NCBI GenBank assembly: GCA_014281115.1
Contig: JACONQ010000002.1
Location: forward strand, 2,046,001 to 2,110,000
Reading direction: 5' to 3'
DNA: 64,000 nt
Source: Laburnicola sp. R22_1
Taxonomy: Eukaryota > Ascomycota > Dothideomycetes > Pleosporales > Didymosphaeriaceae
A model generated the notes under the pieces. The model worked only from the letters and a program-made list of their open reading frames with translations, made no database searches and was not told where the DNA came from. Shown piece after piece: positions 55,589 through 64,000 of this stretch (positions are counted from its first letter, which is position 1; every line of letters starts with the position of its first letter). The translations under genes and the position numbers were made by a program.

Positions 55589-57462
55589 ATGGACGAGCAC
55601 CAGCTGCGTCAGCTCGAGCGTCAGCACAAATTACGCGTGAAGACCGGGTGCGAGACGTGCAGGTAGGCCTTTACCTGCTCTTTTGTGAAGGAATGGAATG
55701 GTAACGCGATGCCAGGACTCGTCGGGTCAAGTGCGACGAAACGAAACCAGAATGCCTGCGCTGTACTAAAACCGGCCGCAAGTGCGAGGGTTACAAGCAC
55801 GTTCAAACAGCACGGCATGGTTCGCCTTCAGCTGCTGCTTCGTTCCGAAACTCTTCCTTTCTAGTCATACCTCAGAAACCTACTTCACCCAGCATACCCA
55901 AGCCTCTGGCACGGGCTCTTTCGCCAGATGCGATGGAAAACCGCTCCTTCTCCTATTTCCAGACTCACACGCTCCCGAAATGGACAGAGTTTTTCGATTC
56001 AGACCTTTGGAGCCAGAAAGTCCTGCAACTGAGCCATGTTGAGCCAGCGATCAAGCATGGAATTCTTGCCCTGAGTACGATGCACGAGCGCTTCGAGAAC
56101 TCCACGCCTATATTCACCAGCAAACCGAATGACTTTGCATTCGTGCAGTACATGCAAGCGGTCAAACACTCGAACGACCTACTCACAGCGCACAGCCAAG
56201 GCAAGGTGGATGTTGAGAAGGTGCTGATAGCATGCATCATCTTTACATGCTACGAGAATCTGGCAGGCAATTACAGGGCCGCAAACATGCACTTACGAAA
56301 TGGGCTACTCATACTCAACCAGCACAAGCGGGGCGTGGCCCCTGAAGTGCAGACCGCTTCGCAAGAATCCATCGGCAATGTTCTGTATCGGTTCGATTTG
56401 CAAGCCATGACCTTTTCCGACAATACTTCGCCTTACGACTATGGGTTCGACAATCCTCCCGACTGCCCGCAAATACCAGACATGTACATGAAGAATTCGA
56501 GCGCAAGGAACGATCTGGTCGGATTGATGAGATGCATGATGTGGGTGTCCGGTATAGCCAACATAAATCCTAAAGCAGTAGACAACCCCCTTTGGCTCCG
56601 GATATACACACAAGTCGTCACTTCGTTCGAACCGTGGGGAAGAGCATTCGAGCTATATCAACAGAACATGACCCCTCAAGAGCAAGGCGACGCAAAGGTC
56701 TACGCCGGCAACACTCTCCTGAAGATGTCTTTCATGATTACGCGCATAATCATCGGTGCAGGCACGGGGCCAAGAACAGAATCGGCTTGGGACATGTTCA
56801 ACAATTCGTTCAGGACGATTGTGGATTTGGCAGAAAGCCTGCCCAGCCTTATGGCAAGTGCAACGCGTTCTTCACCTCAATCGTCGACATCTTCATCACG
56901 CGCCCAGACTCCACAGCCGTCAGCATCGAGACACCGCTCAATCGCTCCGAATCTTTCCATGCCAACATCATCGCCCCCCACTCCTTCGAACATGGCCTTC
57001 TTCTCCGAATCTTCGCCACCGACGCCCCTGGCGGCAAGCCCGCCTGAGCTTTCTACACCATCTACATCGAAGCGGAAGCCTCCGTCTTTCTCGCCCTCGT
57101 TCGAACTCTCACCAATCGTACCCCTCTTCGTAACCGCCTGCCGTTGTCGCGATCCAATCCTACGACGCCGCGCCGTCGCCATCCTGATGAACTGCCGCCG
57201 ACGCGAAGGCGTCTGGGACTCGTTCGGCGCGGGCATGGTCGCATCGCAATGCATCAAGCTAGAGGAGGGCATGGACGCAGGGACGGAACTCGGGCCCGAA
57301 AACTGGCTTCCTCTTACAGCCAAGTGCAAAGATAGCAGCGACGTTGAGGAGAGAAAGCGGGTGCAAGACGTCTTTGTTAGCGTCAACATGGCTGACCGCC
57401 AGATCGGAGTCAACTACCTGATGCGCAGCGGGGATGCCTTTGACCGCTACGTCAAGTTTTGA
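55589..57462 (+). CDS. Zn2Cys6 transcription factor with fungal-specific domain
   Basis: Nuclear DNA-binding regulator. Exons 55,589-55,662 and 55,716-57,462 (53-nt intron) give 606 aa. The intron splits the zinc cluster, and only splicing restores CETCRTRRVKCDETKPECLRC with Cys21, 24, 31, 38, 41 and 48 in the binuclear spacing C-x2-C-x6-C-x6-C-x2-C-x6-C. The rest resembles the Fungal_trans_2 type: FFDSDLWSQKVLQLSHVEPAIKHGILALSTMHERF, ACIIFTCYENLAGNYRAANMHLRNGL, and AVAILMNCRRREGVWDSFGAGMVASQCIKLEE near the end. A Ser/Pro/Thr-rich insert sits at about 415-500. The target is unknown. It lies 0.77 kb upstream of a pectin-degrading esterase on the same strand, so a local target is possible but unsupported. 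Confidence 0.93.
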
Positions 57463-58228
57463 ATTGAATGCACTTGCGTGTTTCAGCCGCATGCACGTGG
57501 AGTTGGGCGATTGCGATTGCGACCTTGGAAATCTCTGGGCGTGGAATTTTGCATAGCGCGTGGGGTTTAGATGCTTTTTATCTTGCCAGCGACTTCTGTA
57601 CATGGTCGAGAGGACTCATTGACGTTGTTACGCGTACCTACATCAATGTATAAAAATATACCAAATCTGGTTTTTTGTCCGGATTACTGGGCCAGCATCC
57701 AACCCCGATCCCGGTCACGACATCCCGGACACGCGACTGCTAGTACCCGAGCTCCCACTACTGGCTAGGCGTCCGTACTCTGCACTCAATTATCGGTCGC
57801 ACACATGCAACGTCGATCCCCCTCACTGCACCCCGTTCGGCAGAGCAATTATGCCGTCGTCATGTCAAAGTGGCGGTTTTGTTTCATCTAACAAAGCCGC
57901 CGTGTGACCATTCGGACGGAAATGGTCCGAGTGCGTAGCCTAATATATTAAGCTCGTTAGACATATAGGAGACGACAGGTGGTGATCCAGGAAATAGACT
58001 CGCCTGCAATATACACGGAAGTTCTACGTTCAGGTATGCTTAAACGTCATGAAATTCGACGGAAGATTTCCCGCACCTAGTAGATTGTACCCCCTTCGCC
58101 CGGGAGGTGGGGCATAATGTTTATTCATATAGGTAGGGACTGCGCTCTCGTTACACAATCTTTCTTGTTAGGCATCTAGAGCATTTCTTTCTACGTCTGG
58201 CGCGATTCGAATTGAAGATACGGGAAAC
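57463..58228. promoter_or_regulatory. Intergenic region with promoter of the rhamnogalacturonan acetylesterase
   Basis: 766 bp. No gene. A CGGACACGCG and CGGACGG-type sequence near 57,727 and 57,914 offers CGG half-sites of the kind bound by Zn2Cys6 factors, but such triplets are common by chance. Confidence 0.45.
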
Positions 58229-59082
58229 ATGCCGTCCATCTCGACACTCTTCGGCCTCATCGGCTATGTCGCCCTCGCGACATGCGCCCCCAATGCGACC
58301 CCCAAGCGTGCCCAAACCGTCTACCTAGCCGGTGACTCCACCATGGCAAAATCCAACAGCAACATTCAAGGTATGTAGCTTCTCTCGTCCCCCTCCCCCC
58401 ATCCCCACACTAACCACCGCCCCCAGGCTGGGGCGTCTACCTCCCCTACTCCCTCCGGCTCCCCGTGGTCAACAAAGCCATCGGCGGCCGCAGCGCGCGC
58501 TCCTTCACTGTCGAAGGCCGCTTCAACGACATCATCAACACGGTCAAACCCAACGACATCGTCATCATCGAATTCGGGCACAACGACGGCGGCAGCCTCA
58601 AGCCCACCGACAACGGCCGCAGCGCCTGCCCCGGCGCCGGCTCCGAAACCTGCATCTCAACCTACAAGGGGCAAAGGGTCACCGTGCTCACGTACCCCGC
58701 GTACCTCATCAACGCAGGCAGAGCGCTCGTCGCCAAAGGCGCAAAGGTCATCGTGTCCAGCCCGACGCCCAACAACCCCTGGGAGGGCGGCAGGTTCAGC
58801 TATTCCCCCAACAGGTTCACCACGTATTCCCGCGATGTAGCGGCCAAGATTGGGGGCAATGCCATGTTTGTCGATCATGGGTCGTATACGGCGAATATTA
58901 TGCGGAGCATGGGCAAGACGAGGGTCGATCGGTTGTTTCCGAACGATCATACGCATACGAGTCCGCAGGGGGCGGATGTGGTTAGTAAGGCGTTTGTCAA
59001 GGCCGTGTTGTGTGCGGGTGGCGGGTTTTTGAATGGCTTTATTAGGAATGGGACGAATGCGGTGGAGGGGAGTTGTATTTAG
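58229..59082 (+). CDS. Rhamnogalacturonan acetylesterase (CE12, SGNH hydrolase)
   Basis: Secreted enzyme that removes acetyl groups from the rhamnogalacturonan backbone of pectin. Exons 58,229-58,370 and 58,427-59,082 (56-nt intron, GTATGT..CAG, CACTAAC branch) give 265 aa. A signal peptide covers about residues 1-20 (LFGLIGYVALATCA). SGNH blocks: VYLAGDSTMA with nucleophile Ser37; NKAIGGRSARSF with the oxyanion Gly; VIIEFGHNDGG with the Asn; and FPNDHTHTSPQGA with Asp221 and His224. Four Cys residues (SACPGAGSETC, VLCAGG and GSC near the end) fit the disulfides known for Aspergillus RGAE. Size and motif order match that enzyme. It implies a plant-cell-wall-degrading lifestyle. Conceivably controlled by the neighbouring zinc-cluster factor, but only position suggests this. 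Confidence 0.94.
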
Positions 59083-59839
59083 TGGCTGGGGGGTTTAGAG
59101 GAGAGGGGGAGGGGGGAGGGGAAACGAGGTTTGCACGTATGTGTAGGGAGGGGTCAAAGGACGTAACGTACTAGCTGCTTTTTCTTCCTCCTGCGCGCAT
59201 ATACAAATCTGTTTCCACCCCGTCAATCGCCTTTGTTGATTAACAGTCTTTGCATGAGTTCACACAAATCGAGTAGGATGAATGCGTGGTGGTTAGATTC
59301 TTCACCGGCAGGAGCTGAAGGCCAACAGGCACTAAGTTACAAAATAGCCCCCCAACAGCTCAAGAAACAGCCCACTTAGAATACACGACATGGCGCCAAA
59401 AAGGTACTCGTGTATGGGCGGAGAAAAGCAGCTGGGTAAGGCATGGCAGCTCAAGCTGCCAGCTTTTTGAAGATTGCGACGTGAATCAGGGTAAAAAGTG
59501 ATGAGATTATGACCATTGTTTATATTGGTACTATCGAGACGGAAGGTTGGTCTAATTTTGAGTTGCATATCGTTCGAAACTAAATTGGGTCACGCCCTAT
59601 ATGCGGTACATTAGTCAGCTTGCCAGACGCCGAATCCTCACATATTACCCCAAAGAAGGACCAGATCGCTTTTCGCCGTGATCATAGCAGATGACCCCAA
59701 CACTAAAAAGAAAGCCAAGAAGTCCGATTGCGTTTCCAGTGGATCTTTCCTGACGTCAAATCCTGTCCTTTGATCTTTTCCTTTGATTTTGTCTTTTAAT
59801 GGTAGAGCGGACCACATGCGAAAACAGAAGATTGAGGAA
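59083..59839. other. Convergent intergenic region
   Basis: 757 bp between convergent genes, G-rich just after the esterase stop. It should hold both 3' ends. The minus-strand ORFs inside it (59,332-59,568 and 59,638-59,886) lack any domain and are probably UTR. Confidence 0.55.
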
Positions 59840-60978
59840 CTAGACGAGAGACCATTCGTCATTAGAGAGCAAGGCAGCAGACTCATCTTGCGATTCCTCT
59901 CTAGCCGCGCTCGGACTTAGAGGCACCACGAGTGGGCTCGGAGCGTCGCCGGAACTCAGAAGCGGGGCCGACGTCAATTCAGCTTCAGGCTGAGGCTTCG
60001 GACGGTGAACCAGAGTGAAACCCTGTTCATCGCTCGAGCTCTCCGAGTCGCTGTCGCCTTCCGAGAAAGTTGCGACTTCATCGGCGTTATTTGGCCTGTG
60101 AACAAGTGTGAAGGAGTGGTGGAATGATTTCCGCCTCTTTGCATGACCAGAGTTGCTCTCCATGTCGTCATCTTCGGGAACAGCGTCTTCGGAGTCTTGC
60201 CATAGCTCAAGCTGGAAGTCATCAAATATACGCTTGTTGAGGGCCTGCTGAGAAGAGGGCGTTGGACGGCAGACTGGCATTTGCATTATGTCTGTAGCTC
60301 CCTCGTCTTCGAAGTTCCTCAGCATACTCGTTTTACAGAGGTCCTGGTGGAATACAGGGTTGTCAAAGACAACTTGACGAAAGTCTTTGCGATGGCCGAG
60401 CCCCTGATACTTGAAATTGGATAGACAGTAGTTGAGGAGGGTGTCGAGGAGAGACTGCTGCTCTCGCGACTGCTGGCTAGCAAGATGCTTATACAGGAAT
60501 TCGATGACCGTACAGAGGTCGGAAGGCGGAGACGCTACATAGCATGCGAACTCAGTCTCTCGGGTGAAGTTAACATAAGCTTGGACCTGGAACTCGGGGA
60601 CATGGAAATCTTCGGCGATCTTGAAGGCTTCAGCATGCATCAACAGTGAGCCTGACGGCTGTTCTGGGTCGGCGAGATAGATGCCATTGTACAGATAGCG
60701 GAGCAAAGAGATGACAGCAGAGCGTGACGTAGCCTTTAAGTTTGGTCAGCAACGACAGACCAGATTAGCGGAAACGGCGCTTTACGTACCTCTATACTGG
60801 CTTGTCGGATGCTGTGGGCGCCGGACTCGAAAGCATGGAACAAGAGCGGGCATTTGTCGAGAATGGCAAACGGGCTGACCTTGGGGATGTGCACGACGGC
60901 GCCATCAGGCAGCAGCACCATGAGCGTGGCGGTCGAGTCGGCAGTCGCAGCTTCCTCGAGGAAGTTGACGTCGTCCAT
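59840..60978 (-). CDS. BTB/POZ-like protein, 360 aa
   Basis: Exons 60,978-60,790 and 60,733-59,840 (56-nt intron, GTACGT..AAG) join in phase 0. The start at MDDVNFLEE is chosen over an upstream in-frame ATG at 61,065, because the extra residues resemble UTR. Residues about 18-130 follow the divergent fungal BTB layout: TLMVLLPDGAVVHIPKVSPFAILDKCPLLFHAFESG, then SRSAVISLLRYLYNGIYL and EAFKIAEDFHVPEFQVQAYVNF (the fungal A(E/D)xxxxPxLxxxA helix). The C-terminal third is acidic and Ser-rich and repeats SFTLVHRPNNAD and GFTLVHRPKPQP. BTB domains mediate dimerisation or Cul3 adaptor roles; no partner can be inferred here. It diverges from the small membrane protein gene. Confidence 0.85.
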
Positions 60979-61799
60979 TATGTATGCACTACACCTCCGC
61001 TCGGGGAGGAAGTGACGATGGCAACGCAGGTCGGATACGGCAGTTGCGAGGAATGGACGGACCAATGCTGAAGCACGCTCCCGAGGTCAGCGAAGAAGCG
61101 GCCTCCAGCTGAAGCTGCAATGGCCGATCGCTCCTTCGCCGGCCTCGCAAGTTCGCAATCACGAAAGGGTTAGCAATGCCGGATCAGGCCGTGGGCATCG
61201 AGGGAAAGGCTCAGGAACGGCAGGCCTAGGGAGTCGAGTCTTTCACCATGGCAGCCAGGCTGCAGGAGAGGCATGCGACCACAAACGTCGACACAGCCTC
61301 TGCGGGGCACCTGTGTCGCCGGAATGCGGCCCTGCAATTGGCCTGTCTGTGTCCCAAGGCTGCCAGCACGAGAGGCGCTTCACAGGCCCAGGCACACGTC
61401 AGCCAGGCACGCACAATCGGTGAGACGATGCTCGAGCTGTGTTCACTGGGCGAAATTCCATGCTTAACCAAGCGATGATAGGAGAGAATGTGCGCAGTTC
61501 GAAGGAAAGAAAAACACATGCAGGTGATGGTAGTGGTGGAGAATGGGAGCCATGTCGTTTTAATACTGGGGAGGGCAGAGGGCGGGGCGTCAGCCACAAC
61601 GCGCCACAACAGGCAGGGATGACGCGGCGCCGTCGTACCTGCTCTCCCCACCGGATCCCCACTGTGCTCACTGCTCCCCATCACCGCAAGCAATTCACTC
61701 ATCACCATTGCTAACCGACACTCACCCACCTGCGCTACGGTTCCCTCTTTGTAGTGAATTCTGCTCTTGCACGTCTTTAGGTTTTCCGAAGCGCCGGCC
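60979..61799. promoter_or_regulatory. Divergent intergenic region
   Basis: 821 bp between the start codons of the BTB-like gene and the small membrane protein gene; both promoters must lie here. Overlapping ORFs on both strands (61,226-61,855 minus and others) show no coherent protein. Confidence 0.5.
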
Positions 61800-62232
61800 A
61801 TGGGCCTCCTATCTCTGTTGCCCAACGAGTACGCCTCAGTGGAGACATGGCTCAAGAGGTTGTTTGTGAGTCTTCTTCGCTTGCCCCTGCCACGGCCGCC
61901 TACTAAGTCGTCAACAGTTCCTGCTGGGCATCATCATGATCGGACCATGGGCATGTCTCCTCATCTACGATCTCTTCTTGTACATTGTCCGCTCTATCAC
62001 ATACGAGGTCCCTGTCGTCGGCGGTCGCGCGCGTGGAAAGGCGCGACCACGCGCTCCCAGTCTGACGGAGCGACCCAGCGGTCATCGTCGGAACTTCAGT
62101 CTTGCTCGCCGTCGCGATGCCCCAAGTCCCAACAGTAGCGCCTTCAAATCGAGCCCCGCGGACCCACGGTGGAGGAACATACAAGAGGATACAAGCGATA
62201 GTACCTCGAAGACTGCTTCGGACGCGGACTAG
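61800..62232 (+). CDS. Small single-pass membrane protein, 126 aa, unknown
   Basis: Exons 61,800-61,865 and 61,918-62,232 (52-nt intron, GTGAGT..CAG) join in phase 0. Residues about 22-48 form one hydrophobic segment (LFFLLGIIMIGPWACLLIYDLFLYIV). It is preceded by a short amphipathic stretch (SVETWLKRL) and followed by a strongly basic, Ser/Pro-rich tail (GGRARGKARPRAPS, RPSGHRRNFSLARRRD) that should lie on the cytosolic or nucleoplasmic side. No family is recognised. The intron falls just before the membrane segment, which supports the model because only splicing links the two parts. Confidence 0.78.
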
Positions 62233-63264
62233 TGGAATGCGCGCTGTCAGCTAGAAACAGATCGCAACGCACACACGCATTCGCAGCCAGCGGAAACGAC
62301 AGGATGGAGAACCTGGCACGCTGGTCACTGATTGCTTTGTTTCTGCATAGGCGGAATCCGAAGATGTTTGTTGTCGGACACGTTTTGGTAGATGGAGAAG
62401 CAGCGACCATGTTGATTCGGCGCGGATCATATGTACAGCCCGACTGTAGCTCGCATGATTCAAAATCTTCCCACATGTCGACAAGAACAGTGGTTCAAGA
62501 GCACTCACAGACAGCAGTTGGAACAATCAATGAACCGGGGACGTATGTTTCCCGCCATTGGAGCTATGTGCAATCTATTGGCTCATTGCGTCGGTAGCTG
62601 GCGTGGTGCGAATCTGCACAACCCTCTTGAGCCAGTCTTTTGGCGACGGACATCCCGCCCGCCATCGGATCGGGGTTGAACAACCCTTAGCCTTCGTTGA
62701 ACTCTCTATAGCCGCCCTTTTTGGCGCTGCTGGAGCCTTATCAATGATGGGCCCTTTGCAAAGTCCGCGCTCTTTCATTGGATATAACCTTTCATGCAGC
62801 TCGATAACGTAGCTGGCTGACTTTGTAATGTATCGTTGAAACCATGGCTGGGCATATGGGCTGTCGTCCGGGATCGTATGAGAGTCTCCTGTCCATGATC
62901 AGCTCTTGACAGATAGCTGTTCAATTGTTTGCTGCATTGTTGCACCTACTCTTGGCGTGTGCTACACTTCGCAGGAATCTCTCCGCTTTGCCCAATGAGT
63001 CGACATGGCAGCCACTCATTCACCTCATACAGTGATACCGGTACATCACAGACTTGAACACTGACCGAGGGACTGCGATCTTGCCGGCCACGCTCACGAC
63101 ATATCTTCGACCAAATGCCAGCGTATGTGCGAGATCCTGCACTTGATTCCGTTTTCGTCTTCAAAATTGCAGCTTCTGCAATAGTCACAAATTGAAGTTT
63201 GCCAATTGGTCACTTCCGGTGAAGCTGTCATTCGCTACTTATTGCAGGCCATCTTTACGCGCAA
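62233..63264. other. Intergenic region, 1 kb
   Basis: Between two plus-strand genes. ORFs at 62,232-62,812 overlap and lack domain features. No tRNA or other RNA gene is recognised. Confidence 0.55.
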
Positions 63265-64000
63265 ATGTCTTTCAATTACCAAGAAACAGTTAGGAAACCT
63301 CAACATCCTCGCCATCCACTTATGTCTAGTCTACCTCGACCACCGATGCCCATGCCAACGGACGAGCAGCTACGTCGCTCGATGCCTGGCTCGCCGCACA
63401 GTGACATGGACCCGAGAGACCCGCGAGTAATGAGCGCGCCATTCGAGTCGAGGCTGGGGATGGATGGGCAGGAGTATCCTCCTGCAATGGCTCCGCCTAT
63501 GGGTTTGGGGTCGTTCGGGCCTCGTCATCAAGGGAGTTCGATTCCGCCTGGATTTGAACCGGTCGCGATGGTGAGCGGTCCTCAGCAGTACGTCGATGAG
63601 CTGGTACGAAGGTGAGCTCATCCATTTTGCTACAATACGTCGTATTGACTTGTGTACAGAAACAATCTCATGGTGCAGTACGTCAACAGCAAACTTGTAC
63701 CCGGCGCACCGTATTGCCAGTTGCAGCCAAAGATGTGTCATGACGCGAAACTCCCACCCGAGTTCAGAGTGGGAAAGCCTATCGAAGAAGTGAGGGCTAT
63801 GGATCGTACGTATGTTCCAAGCCTGTGAAAGTATGCGATACTCATTTTTTTTACAGCGTCTTCGGTGGACCGACTTCTGCGAAGCTATAACCTTCCGACA
63901 GACCTGCGCTCTTTTCGCCTGACGACACAAGACACGATCAATCCGAGAACCGCGCATCAAGCGAAATTGTGCACACTATTTGATTTTCTTGGTGCTACGC
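63265..64000 (+). CDS. Unknown protein, N-terminal part, cut by the window end
   Basis: Exons 63,265-63,611, 63,660-63,805 and 63,857 onward (introns 48 and 51 nt, GTGAGC..CAG and GTACGT..CAG) stay in frame to the last base. The N-terminus is Pro/Met-rich and probably disordered (SLPRPPMPMPTDEQLRRSMPG). It is followed by an ordered part with QYVNSKLVPGAPYCQL, FRVGKPIEEVRAMD and SVDRLLRSYNLPTDLRSFRLTTQDTINP. The last segment looks like helix-turn architecture, but I recognise no family. The start is the first ATG of the open frame. Confidence 0.75.

Noticed and set aside
61226..61855. 209-aa minus-strand ORF in the divergent region
   Set aside because: It overlaps the first exon of the well-supported small membrane protein gene and has mixed Cys/Ser/Arg/Pro composition with no domain.

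Overview
The window is a piece of a filamentous ascomycete genome (Pezizomycotina; Dothideomycetes is my best guess, not proven). The evidence is short 47-88 nt GT..AG introns with CTAAC-like branch sites, Ndc80, Pfk1, Def1, TFIIB and Atp14 orthologues of fungal type, a Zn2Cys6 regulator, and AT-rich blocks carrying the C-to-T / G-to-A signature of repeat-induced point mutation (RIP). In these blocks nearly every broken codon has become TAG or TAA.

Layout. From 1 to 20,537 lies a gene-poor AT block. It holds a RIP-ruined Plavaka-type DNA transposase (about 350-3,345), unassigned AT-rich DNA, a 94-bp tandem repeat (7,509-7,850), a structurally complete but mutated chromovirus (Ty3/Gypsy with chromodomain) at 8,164-15,618 with 180-bp LTRs and a TTCTC target duplication, and a RIP-destroyed multi-LysM secreted protein gene (18,050-20,005). 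A 532-bp foldback element (20,006-20,537) separates the ruined LysM gene from a clean C-terminal LysM fragment at 20,552-20,953. Mutation stops abruptly there.

From 20,954 to 31,127 there is normal, GC-richer, gene-dense DNA: an unknown 211-aa protein, NDC80, phosphofructokinase and an aldo-keto reductase. A second AT island (31,137-33,805) is a nested mobile element. An outer element with about 100-bp inverted ends and a 9-bp target duplication (Mutator-like) contains a TA-flanked pogo/Fot1-like transposon, both mutated. From 33,815 to the right edge housekeeping and accessory genes alternate: a CECR5-type HAD hydrolase, a probable mitochondrial protein, DEF1, an unknown LPxEIR-type protein, a BYS1-domain secreted protein with an in-frame stop before a GPI-like tail, TFIIB, ATP synthase subunit H, a DUF1765 protein, a Zn2Cys6 factor next to a rhamnogalacturonan acetylesterase, a BTB-like protein, a small membrane protein and a gene cut by the window end.

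The most unusual object is an antisense, four-exon, 281-codon gene carried by the chromovirus between pol and the 3' LTR. All three introns have GT..AG ends and preserve phase, and the only defects are four TAG codons of the RIP kind. Other points worth a second look are the strongly one-sided mutation of the two LTRs, the nested Mutator-like/pogo insertion, the sharp RIP edge inside the LysM gene, the BYS1 stop/read-through question and a stop-free 171-nt intron candidate in DEF1. All splice models were built by eye from splice signals and reading frame; no searches were run.
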